A DNA stretch of 64,000 nucleotides from Mycolicibacterium sp. MU0050 (GTDB taxonomy: Bacteria; Actinomycetota; Actinomycetes; Mycobacteriales; Mycobacteriaceae), in assembly GCF_963378085.1 (NCBI RefSeq), contig NZ_OY726395.1, positions 2,046,001-2,110,000 of the forward strand, read 5' to 3'. The notes below the pieces were generated by a model. That model searched no databases. It worked only from the letters and a program-made list of their open reading frames with translations, and had not been told where the DNA came from. A program made the position numbers and the translations under genes. Shown here one piece after another: positions 54,588 through 64,000 of the stretch. Every line of letters starts with the position of its first letter. Within the stretch, counting starts at the first letter, position 1.

Positions 54588-56088
54588 CCACCGCCGGCGC
54601 GCTCGCCGGCTCGACCCGCCGCAGCGAATACCAGGCGCCCACCGCGCACGCGGTGGCCAACGCGACGTGCACCCACGAGTACATCCCGTGCGAGCCATCC
54701 GGTTTGAAGATCACCATGATCCAAGTGGAGAACCCGGCGATGCCCGCGATCCAGGCGCGGGACTGGGTCAGCGGCGCCATCACGGCCAGCGGCCAGGTGT
54801 AGTACCAGGGCAGCGCGGCGGGGACGAACAGCACCACCACGCCCATCGCCCACGCGGTGCCGGCGAGCGCCTCGCGGTCGGTGCGCCGGAACCGCCACCA
54901 CAGCACCGGCAGGGAGACCGCGATGATCGCGATGCCCGCGATCCGGGTGATCTCCAGCACCGCATAGAAATTCACGGTGAAGAACAGCCCGCCGAGGGCG
55001 TTGCTCAGGTTGGCCACCGCGGTCGGGATGGTCAGCCAGTTGATGATCTTGACCGACCCGGCCAGGGCGGTCAGCCAGCCCAACCCGACGCCGGCCAGCG
55101 CGGACAGCACGGCGAACACCGCGACGAAGATCGCCACCGACCCCGCCGAGGCCGCGGCGAAGGCCGCCACCGGATGCCGCGGTGGGCGGTCGGTCTGGCC
55201 CTGCGCACCGCGATCCTGCAACTGCCGCATCCACACCCAGACCAGGAACGGCAGTGCCAAACCGGCGGTGGCCTTGACCGCGACCGCGGCGGTGGCCAGC
55301 GCGATGCCGAGGACCGGACGCCGGTCCAAGGTCAGCGCGATGCCGGCCATCATCAGGCCGACCATCAGCATCTCGTTGTGCACCCCGCCCATCAGGTGGA
55401 TGATCACCAACGGGTTGAGCACGCAGATCCACAGCGCCACAGCGGCATTGGCCTGCAAACGGCGGGCGATGCGGATGGTCGCCCAGATCAACAGCACCAG
55501 GCCGGGCAGCATGCACAGCCGCAGCACCATGGTGCCCGCGATCACGTTGTCGCCCACCAGCATCGTGACGATCTTGGCGATCAGGATGAACGCCGGGCCG
55601 TACGGTGCCGTCGTCGTCGTCCAGATCGGGCTCACGTCGTCCAGCAGGATGTTCGGGTTCTCGACCGGGCCCACCGCGTAGGGGTCGAGGCCGTCGCGCA
55701 GCAACGCGCCCTGCGCCAGATACGAATAGGTGTCCCGACTGAACAGCGGCACCGAGGCCAGCAGCGGGGCCAGCCAGAAACCTGTCGTGGCGACCATGGT
55801 GTAGACCGTGGTGTGCCGCGAGTCGTCGACCACCCGGCGGCCCAGCCACAGCCAGGCCACCAGCATCAGGGCCACCCCGCCCCACAGCAGCACCGAGGAC
55901 ACCACCAGCCCGTGGCCGAACCGCAGCCAGGACAGGTGCAACCCCTCGAGCACCGGGTCGTGCAGCCGGGTGCTGCCGGCACCGAGCCCGCCGGCGCAGA
56001 TCATCAGCGCGCCCAGAAAGCCCAGCAGTGCGGGGCGGGCCTCCTCGGCGGTACTGAACTCCTTGAGCCGTGCCAGACCGGTCGTCAT
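54577..56088 (-). CDS. mptA: Alpha-(1->6)-mannosyltransferase MptA (GT-C)
   Basis: This 503-residue polytopic membrane enzyme has about 12-13 helices and the GT-C acidic motif in PLFSRDTYSYLAQGALL in the first large outer loop. MptA (Rv2174) extends the alpha-1,6-mannan backbone of lipomannan with decaprenyl-phosphomannose. ATG 56088 (MTTGLARLKEF) lies ten bases after the idsA2 stop, so the two are probably cotranscribed; readings further upstream are idsA2 in another frame. The stop is inside the 25-bp repeat array. Confidence 0.93.
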   Translation of the reverse strand: MTTGLARLKEFSTAEEARPALLGFLGALMICAGGLGAGSTRLHDPVLEGLHLSWLRFGHGLVVSSVLLWGGVALMLVAWLWLGRRVVDDSRHTTVYTMVATTGFWLAPLLASVPLFSRDTYSYLAQGALLRDGLDPYAVGPVENPNILLDDVSPIWTTTTAPYGPAFILIAKIVTMLVGDNVIAGTMVLRLCMLPGLVLLIWATIRIARRLQANAAVALWICVLNPLVIIHLMGGVHNEMLMVGLMMAGIALTLDRRPVLGIALATAAVAVKATAGLALPFLVWVWMRQLQDRGAQGQTDRPPRHPVAAFAAASAGSVAIFVAVFAVLSALAGVGLGWLTALAGSVKIINWLTIPTAVANLSNALGGLFFTVNFYAVLEITRIAGIAIIAVSLPVLWWRFRRTDREALAGTAWAMGVVVLFVPAALPWYYTWPLAVMAPLTQSRAWIAGIAGFSTWIMVIFKPDGSHGMYSWVHVALATACAVGAWYSLRRVEPASAPAVAGQ

Positions 56089-56098
56089 CGCAGCCGTT

Positions 56099-57208
<1,110 letters not shown>

Positions 57209-57284
57209 TCAGAGCTACCCCGACGGATCACAGTAGAGCGTAGGTGCTCGGATGGCACGTCGTGCACGGTGGCCCCGGGGCCGG

Positions 57285-57992
57285 TCAGGAGTCGTCGTCG
57301 CCGGACTCCGCGCCCACCCGGGGCGACCGATCGCGCGCTGAGTAGGCCAGCGCGCCGACCGCGCCCGCCACGATCATGGCGGCGATGCCCAGCACCCAGG
57401 CGGCGCCGGTGAACGAGCGGGTACTGGGGTCGGTGTAGCGGGCCTGGGCGTTCATGGTGTTGACGATGCCGGGCTCGAGTTCCCACTTGACCACCTCGGT
57501 GGCGATCCGGTCGCCGTTGGTGGAGGTGACCTCGCCGGGGAAGGACACCGTGAGCTCGACCTCGGCCTCGGCGTCGGACAGCGCCGTCAGGTCCACCCGG
57601 CCCTCGAGGATCACCAGGTTGCCGGCGCGGCGCAGCGACAGGTCGACGCCCGCGGCGTCGCGGTTCATGTTGGCCAGCTGGGGCAACTCGGCGAAGCTCA
57701 GGTTGGAGAACACCGCCTCGGAACCGACAAAGCCGTCCGCCTCGTAGTCCGAGATCGCCACCTTGTGCGCGAACGGCACGTCGTTGGCCAGCTGCGGGCC
57801 GACGTCGTCGGCGTTGCGGGGGACGGCCGCGGCGATGATGCGCCCGGACACCAGGTCGTCGGGGGACACCGTGATGGAGGCGCGCACCCGCACGCAGCCG
57901 ACGGCCATGGGGACCAGAACCAGCAGCAGGACGACGAGGCCGAGCAGACGCTGACGGCGCTGACGGCGGTGTTGCGGGGTGACGCGCGGCAC
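57285..57992 (-). CDS. lppM: Lipoprotein LppM-like
   Basis: This 235-residue protein has a signal peptide with lipobox AVGC (about residues 30-33), an exported beta-rich domain (RVRASITVSPDDLVSG to the middle) and a C-terminal membrane helix (about 195-218) with a charged tail. It matches LppM (Rv2171), which in M. tuberculosis is implicated in blocking phagosome maturation. GTG 57992 follows CACGAT on the minus strand by six bases. The long upstream reading is antisense-frame to the GNAT gene. Confidence 0.88.
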   Translation of the reverse strand: MPRVTPQHRRQRRQRLLGLVVLLLVLVPMAVGCVRVRASITVSPDDLVSGRIIAAAVPRNADDVGPQLANDVPFAHKVAISDYEADGFVGSEAVFSNLSFAELPQLANMNRDAAGVDLSLRRAGNLVILEGRVDLTALSDAEAEVELTVSFPGEVTSTNGDRIATEVVKWELEPGIVNTMNAQARYTDPSTRSFTGAAWVLGIAAMIVAGAVGALAYSARDRSPRVGAESGDDDS

Positions 57993-58051
57993 CGAGCTAT
58001 CGTGCCAGACTCGGCCGCCGGATACCGGCGGGGCGCGCAACCCTCGCCGAT

Positions 58052-58666
58052 CTACAGGGGCAGACGCCGCCCGAGGATGGCGAACGGTCGAGGGTCGCCG
58101 GCAAAGTGATAGCCCCGGATGACATCGGTGAAGCCGAGCCGCCGGTACAGCCGCCAGGCCCGGTTGGCCTCGCCGTTGATCTCCGGCGTCGACAGCAGCA
58201 CGTGGTCCTCGGTGCGGTCGCTGAGCAGCCGCCGGGCCAGCGCCTCGCCCAGCCCGCGCCCCTGGGCGCGGGGGTGGATGTGCAACTCGGTCAGTTCGAA
58301 ATAGCTGCGCATCAGCCGGTCGATGGACTCCAGCGGCATCCCGTTGCGTCGCAGGCCCTGCAGCACCTGCTGCTGCCACCACTGGTCGGGGGCGCCGCAG
58401 TAGCCGTAGGCCACGCCGAGCAGGGGCGCCTCGGCGAGTTCCGCCTCCGACGGCGGTGCCTCGCGGTCCCGGGTTCCTGCCGCATCGGCGGTCTCCACGG
58501 CCGCCACCGCCTTCCAGCCATGCCGGCGCATGTGCTCGAGCCACATCGATTCCCGCTGGTCCTCGGTGCCGCGCGGGTAGCGCATCGCGTCGACGTAGAC
58601 GTGCAGGGCTTCCCGGAGGCGACGCTGCATGTCGTTCGGCGACAGGTCGATGAGATACATGGCCAA
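58052..58666 (-). CDS. GNAT family N-acetyltransferase (Rv2170-like)
   Basis: This 204-residue protein has a C-terminal GNAT core with LTELHIHPRAQGRGLGEALARRL (acetyl-CoA loop Q-G-R-G-L-G) and ENANRAWRLYRRLGF-type end (NGEANRAWRLYRRLGF). The orthologue Rv2170 was reported to acetylate isocitrate lyase. TTG 58666 (MAMYLIDLSP) is preferred because GGAGG (minus strand, near 58681-58677) lies about ten bases upstream; ATG 58660 is the alternative. Confidence 0.87.
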   Translation of the reverse strand: MAMYLIDLSPNDMQRRLREALHVYVDAMRYPRGTEDQRESMWLEHMRRHGWKAVAAVETADAAGTRDREAPPSEAELAEAPLLGVAYGYCGAPDQWWQQQVLQGLRRNGMPLESIDRLMRSYFELTELHIHPRAQGRGLGEALARRLLSDRTEDHVLLSTPEINGEANRAWRLYRRLGFTDVIRGYHFAGDPRPFAILGRRLPL

Positions 58667-58929
58667 GGCCGGCTGTCCTCCCGGAGCGTGGGATTCGGGG
58701 GCGCAACGCGATGGATTCGCGCCGGATGACCCGCTGTTGTCGGTGTGTTGCCATTATGTCGGGGAAGGTGGTGGCCGGGGTGCGCACGCCCAGGGCATAG
58801 AATCGTCAGGGAACAAGGTGGTCCCACACGGATTCACCTCGTATCATCGATGTTGATGGTCTGCTACCTGAGACTGTCGATGACCGAATTACCGACCAAT
58901 TGACCCGCCGCGCCGGCAAGGAGGGACGA

Positions 58930-59337
58930 ATGCCACTCTCCGAGCATGAGCAGCGCATGCTTGATCAGATCGAGAGCGCGCTCTACGCCGAGGACCCGAA
59001 GTTTGCGTCCAGCGTCCGTGGCGGCACCCTGCGCGCCCCGTCGGCCCGCCGTCGCTTTCAGGGCCTGGCGCTGTTCGTGGTCGGGTTGGCTCTGCTGGTC
59101 TCCGGCGTCATGATCAAGGCCACCTGGATCGGGGACCTGCCGGCACTCTCGGTGCTCGGGTTCATCGTGATGTTCGGTGGCGTGGTGTTCGCCGTCACCG
59201 GTCGCCGCGAGCATGCCGCGGACCTGAAGCTGGTCGACGGCCCGTCGGGCGCCGCTCGGATGAAGAAGAGCCGGGGCACCGGTGGATCGTTCACCAGTCG
59301 GATGGAAGACCGCTTCCGGCGTCGTTTCGACGAGTGA
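58930..59337 (+). CDS. DUF3040 family membrane protein
   Basis: This 135-residue protein begins MPLSEHEQRMLDQIESALYAEDPKFA, the DUF3040 hallmark, then has two membrane helices (about 43-63 and 67-89) and a basic C-terminus. It corresponds to Rv2169c; the function is unknown, though the gene regularly precedes the dcw cluster. ATG 58930 is set by AAGGAGGG at 58918-58925. TATCAT (58842-58847) could be its -10. It ends before a T-tailed terminator. Confidence 0.88.
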   Translation: MPLSEHEQRMLDQIESALYAEDPKFASSVRGGTLRAPSARRRFQGLALFVVGLALLVSGVMIKATWIGDLPALSVLGFIVMFGGVVFAVTGRREHAADLKLVDGPSGAARMKKSRGTGGSFTSRMEDRFRRRFDE

Positions 59338-59362
59338 CGCACAGGTAGTTCGCGAGAACTGA

Positions 59363-59389
59363 GGGTCGGCCGCGAGGCCGGCCCTTTTT
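59363..59389 (+). terminator. Rho-independent terminator after the DUF3040 gene
   Basis: GGGTCGGCC (59363-59371) pairs with GGCCGGCCC (59376-59384), with one G-U pair, around a GCGA loop, followed by five T residues. Confidence 0.88.
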
Positions 59390-59453
59390 CATGCCCCGAG
59401 GCGGCGGCGTGTCGGGTTCGTCGACGCGATTGCGGGCGGTGGTGGGCGAACTG

Positions 59454-59490
59454 CCCCACCTAGTCCCCACCTAGCCCCCACATTGCCCCA
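59454..59490 (-). promoter_or_regulatory. Distal cluster of four TGGGG boxes, inverted
   Basis: On the minus strand four TGGGG pentamers lie at 59490-59486, 59480-59476, 59469-59465 and 59458-59454, spaced 10, 11 and 11 bases apart. They resemble MraZ boxes (TGGGN with about 5-base spacers) but face away from mraZ and lie about 240 bases before it. Confidence 0.45.
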
Positions 59491-59651
59491 CTCGCGTCAC
59501 AGCGCCTCGTTTACCCATTCTGAGCTGCGGTTTTTTCGGATCGCGCGGCGTTTGCCAGTTGCTCGCCGCTGCCGCGATGTCGCGGCGGCCCTGCAGAAAC
59601 GGGGTCGATGTGGGGGAGGGGACCAATTTGATGGCGCTCAATGGAGAAAAG
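59491..59651. other. Leader region of the dcw cluster, no gene seen
   Basis: Together with its flanks this forms a 394-base stretch without a gene between the DUF3040 stop and mraZ. I see a lone TGGGG at 59611-59615 and A/T-richer patches (for example near 59530 and 59625) that could hold further promoters, but no open frame with a believable product. Confidence 0.4.
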
Positions 59652-59676
59652 TGGGGGATTGTGGGGTATGGTGGCG
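59652..59676 (+). promoter_or_regulatory. Proximal MraZ operator overlapping a -10 box
   Basis: TGGGG (59652-59656), TGGGG (59662-59666) and TGGCG (59672-59676) are separated by exactly five bases each, the arrangement known for MraZ binding in other bacteria. TATGGT (59667-59672), a TANNNT -10, lies between boxes two and three, so bound MraZ would block its own promoter. Confidence 0.65.
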
Positions 59677-59731
59677 GAGTACGGAGTGAGGGGGATCCGG
59701 ACCTGGGAGGTCCGAGGGCTGGAGGTGGCGA

Positions 59732-60163
59732 GTGTTCCTCGGCACCTACACGCCCAAGCTCGACGACAAGGGGCGGCTGACGCTGCCCGCCAAGTTTCGC
59801 GACGCACTGGCAGGAGGGTTGATGGTCACCAAGGGCCAAGATCACAGCCTCGCCGTGTATCCGCGGGCGGAGTTCGAGCAGTTGGCCCGCCGCGCGGCCA
59901 GCGCCTCGCGCAGCAACCCCGAGGCCCGGGCGTTCCTGCGTAACCTGGCGGCCGCCACCGACGAGCAGTACCCGGACGCGCAGGGGCGGATCACCCTGTC
60001 GGCCGATCACCGTCGCTACGCGGCTCTGTCCAAGGACTGCGTGGTCATCGGCGCGGTCGACTACCTCGAGATCTGGGATTCCCAGGCCTGGCAGGAATAC
60101 CAGCAAACCCACGAAGAGAACTTCTCCGCAGCCAGCGATGAAGCCCTCCGCGACATTATTTGA
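59732..60163 (+). CDS. mraZ: Transcriptional regulator MraZ
   Basis: This 143-residue protein has two MraZ/AbrB-like domains with the DxxGR motifs [15 protein letters not shown] (about 9-23) and [15 protein letters not shown] (about 83-97). MraZ forms ring oligomers that bind TGGGN repeats and control the division and cell-wall cluster. GTG 59732 is set by GGAGG at 59721-59725. The predicted operator is about 55-80 bases upstream. It is the first gene of mraZ-rsmH-ftsL-pbpB. Confidence 0.96.
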   Translation: MFLGTYTPKLDDKGRLTLPAKFRDALAGGLMVTKGQDHSLAVYPRAEFEQLARRAASASRSNPEARAFLRNLAAATDEQYPDAQGRITLSADHRRYAALSKDCVVIGAVDYLEIWDSQAWQEYQQTHEENFSAASDEALRDII

Positions 60164-60179
60164 TGAGCCTGTACCGGCT

Positions 60180-61295
60180 GTGGCCCGTGCATCGTGGCCT
60201 CTGCCCGAACCGGCCCTGGCGTACTTCCCCAACGCCAGGTCCGTATCGGACAGGGACCTCGATGCAGGGGCGGCCATCCATCTGAGGGGCGGTGTCGACG
60301 TGGCTGATCAACAGGGCCCGTTCGGTCACGTACCCGTGCTGCTGGACCGGTGCATCGAACTGCTCGCCCCCGCGCTGACCCGCACCGCCGCCGACGGCGC
60401 CGGCGCGGTGGTGGTGGACGCGACCCTGGGCGCGGGTGGGCATTCCGAAGGGCTGCTGCGCAGGTACCCCGGCGTGCGGGTGATCGGCCTGGACCGCGAT
60501 CCCAGCGCCTTGGCGCTGGCCGGTGGGCGGTTGGCCGGCTTCGGCGACCGGTTCACCGCGGTGCGTACCCGGTACGACGGCATCGCCGACGCCTTGGCGC
60601 AATCCGGGCTCGCCGCAACGCGTTCCGTCGACGGCGTGCTCTTCGATCTGGGCGTCTCGTCGATGCAACTCGACCGCACCGAGCGCGGGTTCTCGTATTC
60701 CGCCGACGCGCCACTGGACATGCGGATGGACCCGGACCTGCCCGTGACCGCCGCGGACATCCTCAACACCTACGACAAGGCCGCCCTGGTCGCAATCCTG
60801 CGGGACTTCGGCGAGGAACGGCACGCCGGGCGGATCGCCACCGCCGTGCTCCGCCGCCGGGCCAGTTCGCCGTTCACGTCGACCGCCGAACTGGTCGAAC
60901 TGCTCTACGAGGCCATCCCCGCGCCCGCGCGGCGCACCGGGGGACACCCGGCGAAGCGGACCTTCCAGGCGCTGCGGGTGGCGGTCAACGCCGAACTCGA
61001 TTCCCTGCGCGCGGCACTGCCGGCCGCGCTCGCGGCGGTGCGGGTCGGGGGCCGCGTCGTCGTCATGTCGTATCAGTCCCTCGAGGACCGCATTGTCAAG
61101 AACGTCTTCGCCGGGGCGACGGCCAGTCGTACCCCGCCCGGACTGCCGGTCGAACTGCCCGGCCACGAGCCGGAATTCAGCTTCCTGACCCGCGGCGCCG
61201 AGCGGGCCGACACCGAGGAGATCGAACGCAACCCGCGCAGCGCCGCGGTCCGCCTGCGGGCCGTCGAGCGTGCGACGGAAAGGGGTCAGGAATGA
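60180..61295 (+). CDS. rsmH: 16S rRNA (cytosine(1402)-N(4))-methyltransferase
   Basis: The 371-residue SAM enzyme methylates C1402 in the ribosomal P site. Motifs include [38 protein letters not shown] and the C-terminal [16 protein letters not shown] 60180 ([20 protein letters not shown]) is preferred because homologues begin around here and because codons between ATG 60138 and this point are atypical (TTA, TTT, CCT, GTA); ATG 60138 would overlap mraZ by 26 bases. It overlaps ftsL by four bases. Confidence 0.92.
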   Translation: MARASWPLPEPALAYFPNARSVSDRDLDAGAAIHLRGGVDVADQQGPFGHVPVLLDRCIELLAPALTRTAADGAGAVVVDATLGAGGHSEGLLRRYPGVRVIGLDRDPSALALAGGRLAGFGDRFTAVRTRYDGIADALAQSGLAATRSVDGVLFDLGVSSMQLDRTERGFSYSADAPLDMRMDPDLPVTAADILNTYDKAALVAILRDFGEERHAGRIATAVLRRRASSPFTSTAELVELLYEAIPAPARRTGGHPAKRTFQALRVAVNAELDSLRAALPAALAAVRVGGRVVVMSYQSLEDRIVKNVFAGATASRTPPGLPVELPGHEPEFSFLTRGAERADTEEIERNPRSAAVRLRAVERATERGQE

Positions 61296-62293
61296 AGACC
61301 AAGCGCACCGCGGCGCCCAAGGCGTCGGCCAAGGGACGCAAGCCGGTGCGACGGACCCCGAAGGGCGCCGACCCACGGGAGTTGCGCCGCACCGAGGCTC
61401 AGCGCCGCCGGGAGCGGCGCGGCCCCGCCGACCCGCAGGGCCGGTCCACCCGCACCCGGGACCGGGACCCCCGCGGGCTCCGGCACGGTCCCGCGACGCC
61501 GCCGTCGCGCCGTCCGGTGCGCCCCAAGAACACCGATCAGGCCAAGGCCCGCGCCAAGGCGCGGAAGGCCAAGGCCCCCAAGGTCGTACGCGTCCCGCTG
61601 CGCGAACGGTTGCTGACCCGGATCTCCTCGATCGACCTGAACCCGCGGACCCTGGCCGCCCGCGTCCCGTTCGTGGTGCTGGTGATCGGCGCACTCGGGA
61701 TGGGACTCGGCGTCACGCTGTGGTTGTCCACCGACGCCGCCGAGCGGTCCTATGAGCTGGGCACCGCGCGCAAGGCCAATCAGACGCTCCTGCAGCAGAA
61801 GGAGGCGCTGCAGCGCGAGGTGCTGGAGGCTCAGGCGGCGCCCGCGCTGGCCGAGGCGGCGCGCAATCTGGGCATGATCCCGTCGCGCCACACCGCGCAT
61901 CTGGTGCAGGACCCGGCCGGCAACTGGATCGTGGTCGGCGAGCCCAAACCGGCCGAGGGTGTCCCGCCGCCGCCGTTGAACACTCCGCTGCCCGACCCCA
62001 CGCCGGCGCGGGCCCCGGAACAGCCGCGCACCGTCGAGCAGCCCGAGCGCGTGCCGGCCGCCCCGGCCCTGCCCGAGGCGCCCCCGGTGCCGCTGGCCGG
62101 TGAGCCCGGGACCAACCCGGAAGTCCTGGTGCGCAATCCCGCGCCGACGGCGCCCGAGCCCCACGTACCCGACCTGGCGGCGCCGGGCCCGGCGGTGCCG
62201 GGACAACCCACGCTGCCCGGTCCGGCGCTGCCGGACCTGCACGCCGCGCCCGTCGGGCCCGCGCCCGGCCCCGCTCAGGTGCCGGCGGCATGA
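61292..62293 (+). CDS. ftsL: Cell division protein FtsL-like (Rv2164c)
   Basis: This 333-residue bitopic protein has a long basic cytosolic N-terminus (1-125), one membrane helix (about 129-148), a short leucine-zipper coiled coil (about 150-195: [20 protein letters not shown]) and an extracytoplasmic Pro/Ala-rich tail, longer than classic FtsL. By position between rsmH and pbpB it is the mycobacterial FtsL. ATG 61292 overlaps the rsmH stop (ATGA) and has GAAAGGGG upstream. It overlaps pbpB by four bases. Confidence 0.9.
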   Translation: MKTKRTAAPKASAKGRKPVRRTPKGADPRELRRTEAQRRRERRGPADPQGRSTRTRDRDPRGLRHGPATPPSRRPVRPKNTDQAKARAKARKAKAPKVVRVPLRERLLTRISSIDLNPRTLAARVPFVVLVIGALGMGLGVTLWLSTDAAERSYELGTARKANQTLLQQKEALQREVLEAQAAPALAEAARNLGMIPSRHTAHLVQDPAGNWIVVGEPKPAEGVPPPPLNTPLPDPTPARAPEQPRTVEQPERVPAAPALPEAPPVPLAGEPGTNPEVLVRNPAPTAPEPHVPDLAAPGPAVPGQPTLPGPALPDLHAAPVGPAPGPAQVPAA

Positions 62294-64000
62294 GTCGCCG
62301 CGCAACGCCCAAGGCGACCGCGGGCCAGGAACGCTCCGCGCGGGCGCGCCGCACCCGGCCGCCCACCGAAACCGACTCCGGGACCGCGTCGTTCGCCTTC
62401 CGGCAGCGCGTGGGCACCGCCGCGATCTTCCTGGTGCTCATCGTGGCGGCCGCACAGCTGTTCAGCCTGCAGGTGCCGCGCGCGGCCGGCCTGCGGGCCC
62501 AGGCGGCCGGGCAGCTCAAGGTCACCGACGTCCAGCCGGCGATGCGCGGGGCGATCGTCGACCGCAACCTCGACAAGCTGGCCTTCACCATCGAGGCGCG
62601 GGCGTTGACCTTCCAGCCGGTCCGGATCCGGGAACAGCTCGCCGAGGCCCGCGAGAAGTCCTCGGAGGCACCCGATCCCGACGAGCGCCTGCGCGACATC
62701 GCGCGGGAGGTGGCCGACCGCCTGAACAACCGGCCGGACGCCACCACGGTGCTCAAGAAGCTCAAGAGCAACGAGACCTTCGTCTACCTCGCCCGCGCCG
62801 TCGACCCGGCGGTCGCCTCCGCGATCTCCGAGGAGTACCCCGAGGTCGGTTCGGAACGACAGGACCTCCGTCAGTATCCGGGCGGGTCACTGGCGGCCAA
62901 CATGATCGGCGGGATCGACTGGGACGGGCACGGCCTGCTGGGCCTGGAGGACTCGTTCGACGCTGTGCTGGCGGGCACCGACGGGTCGATCACCTACGAC
63001 CGCGGCTCCGACGGCGTGGTCATTCCCGGCAGCTACCGCAACATGCACAGCGCCGTCGACGGCTCGACGCTGCAGCTCACCATCGACGACGACATCCAGT
63101 TCCACGTCCAGCAACAGGTGCAGATGGCCAAGGACGCCTCCGGCGCCAACAACGTCTCGGCGGTGGTCCTGGACGCCAAAACCGGTGAGGTGCTGGCGAT
63201 GTCGAACGACAACACGTTCGATCCCTCCCAGGACATCGGCCGGCAGGGCAACCGCGAGATGGGCAACCCGTCGGTCTCCTCGCCGTTCGAACCCGGCTCG
63301 GTCAACAAGATCGTCACCGCGGCCGCCGCCCTCGAACTGGGTCTGACCAACCCCGACGAGGTGCTGCAGGTGCCCGGCTCGATCAACATGGGTGGTGTCA
63401 CGGTGGGGGACGCCTGGAAGCACGGCGTGATGCCCTACACCACCACCGGAGTCTTCGGAAAGTCCTCCAACGTCGGCACATTGATGCTCGCTCAGCGCAT
63501 CGGCCCGGAGCGCTACTTCGAGATGCTGCGCAAGTTCGGCCTGGGTCAGCGCACCAACGTCGGGCTGCCGGGCGAGAGCGCCGGCCTGGTCCCGCCGATG
63601 GAGCAGTGGTCGGGCAGCACGTTCTCCAACCTGCCGATCGGGCAGGGTCTTTCGATGACGCTGCTGCAGATGACGGCGATGTATCAGGCGATCGCCAACG
63701 ACGGCATGCGCATCCCGCCGCGCATCATCAAGGCCACCATCGCCCCCGACGGCACCCGCACCGAGGAGCCGCGGCCCGAGGGCGTGCGGGTGGTGTCGGC
63801 GGAGACCGCGAAGACGGTGCGCAACATGTTCCGCGCCGTGGTGCAGCGCGACCCGATGGGCTACCAGCAGGGCACGGCCCCGCAGGCCGCCATCGACGGC
63901 TACCAGGTGTCGGGCAAGACCGGCACCGCCCAGAAGATCAACCCCGCCTGCGGCTGCTACTACAGCGACGTCTACTGGATCACCTTCGCCGGGATGGCCA
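62290..64000 (+). CDS. pbpB: Penicillin-binding protein PbpB/FtsI (PBP2-type transpeptidase), cut by window end
   Basis: 570 residues of this class B PBP are visible and the frame is open at the last base. It has a basic cytosolic N-terminus, a membrane helix (about 43-61), a dimerisation/pedestal domain and the transpeptidase domain with the SxxK motif at Ser337-Lys340 (PGSVNK), SxN at 392-394 (KSSNVG) and KTG at 543-545. It makes septal peptidoglycan crosslinks with FtsW. ATG 62290 overlaps the ftsL stop (ATGA). A pair of cysteines (PACGCYY) follows the KTG motif near the window end. Confidence 0.96.
   Translation, partial: MSRRATPKATAGQERSARARRTRPPTETDSGTASFAFRQRVGTAAIFLVLIVAAAQLFSLQVPRAAGLRAQAAGQLKVTDVQPAMRGAIVDRNLDKLAFTIEARALTFQPVRIREQLAEAREKSSEAPDPDERLRDIAREVADRLNNRPDATTVLKKLKSNETFVYLARAVDPAVASAISEEYPEVGSERQDLRQYPGGSLAANMIGGIDWDGHGLLGLEDSFDAVLAGTDGSITYDRGSDGVVIPGSYRNMHSAVDGSTLQLTIDDDIQFHVQQQVQMAKDASGANNVSAVVLDAKTGEVLAMSNDNTFDPSQDIGRQGNREMGNPSVSSPFEPGSVNKIVTAAAALELGLTNPDEVLQVPGSINMGGVTVGDAWKHGVMPYTTTGVFGKSSNVGTLMLAQRIGPERYFEMLRKFGLGQRTNVGLPGESAGLVPPMEQWSGSTFSNLPIGQGLSMTLLQMTAMYQAIANDGMRIPPRIIKATIAPDGTRTEEPRPEGVRVVSAETAKTVRNMFRAVVQRDPMGYQQGTAPQAAIDGYQVSGKTGTAQKINPACGCYYSDVYWITFAGMA

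Noticed and set aside
60138..60179. Longer rsmH start at ATG 60138
   Set aside because: The added codons are atypical for this genome and overlap mraZ; homologous sequence starts near 60180. It cannot be fully excluded.

Overview
The window is a GC-rich actinobacterial chromosome segment whose gene order follows the Mycobacterium tuberculosis Rv2221c-Rv2163c block (glnE, glnA1, lipA/lipB, dlaT, ephD, pepB, gcvT, ilvE, cobS/cobT, adoK, asnB, ctaC, mmpS3, qcrCAB, ctaE, trpD, ripC, pimB, fadD15, aroG, pknL, mptA, idsA2, lppM, mraZ, rsmH, ftsL, pbpB). An MmpS protein, a tethered bcc-aa3 respiratory chain, PIM/lipomannan mannosyltransferases and many leaderless GTG/ATG starts point to Mycobacterium sensu lato. 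Genes absent from the M. tuberculosis locus (ahpC-ahpD, an acyl-CoA dehydrogenase, a DUF559 nuclease cassette, an IS481 element) suggest a non-tuberculous, Mycolicibacterium-like species. Comparisons with M. tuberculosis come from memory, not from a search.

Layout. 1-2871: the 3' part of glnE, a hotdog thioesterase and an LLM flavin/F420 oxidoreductase. 3037-6258: ahpC-ahpD, then on the minus strand an acyl-CoA dehydrogenase, a DoxX protein and dtd. 6352-9419: glnA1 (whose Tyr406 is the predicted GlnE target), an RDD membrane protein and a DUF559 nuclease gene between two 57-bp palindromic repeats. 9445-14562: a minus-strand lipoate block (sucB/dlaT, TIGR01777 protein, lipB, lipA, DUF4191 protein). 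14727-20698: a small basic protein, ephD, then pepB and gcvT diverging from a symmetric promoter palindrome, then ilvE. 20695-25531: cobS-cobT, DUF3043 protein, an A-type Fe-S carrier, a membrane protein and adoK. 25538-35522: asnB and the respiratory genes, with ctaC-ctaF-mmpS3-DUF2561 facing ctaE-qcrC-qcrA-qcrB across a strong terminator. 35636-42257: trpD, an exonuclease/GIY-YIG fusion, a small Cys-rich protein, ripC, a putative membrane-anchored gluzincin and pimB. 42267-48782: fadD15, two SRPBCC proteins, an ArsA-like ATPase, a Cys-containing small protein, a PlsC acyltransferase and a GT-C mannosyltransferase. 48885-54533: a membrane protein, RNase AS, aroG, pknL, an intact IS481-family element and an Rv2175c-like DNA-binding protein. 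54577-58666: mptA, idsA2, lppM and a GNAT gene. 58930-64000: a DUF3040 protein and the start of the dcw cluster (mraZ, rsmH, ftsL, pbpB, the last cut by the window end).

Functionally the window joins nitrogen control (glnE/glnA1, asnB), lipoate-dependent metabolism (lipA, lipB, sucB, gcvT), peroxide defence (ahpC/ahpD), the menaquinol-to-oxygen chain (qcrCAB, ctaC, ctaE, ctaF), envelope glycolipid synthesis (pimB, Rv2181-like GT, mptA, idsA2) and cell division. The most notable non-gene features are the repeat-flanked DUF559 cassette, the pepB/gcvT palindrome with two mirrored leaderless promoters, the IS481 copy whose target duplication lies in the -10 region of the Rv2175c-like gene, a 25-bp tandem duplication copying a convergent stop-codon junction, and two clusters of TGGGG boxes upstream of mraZ.
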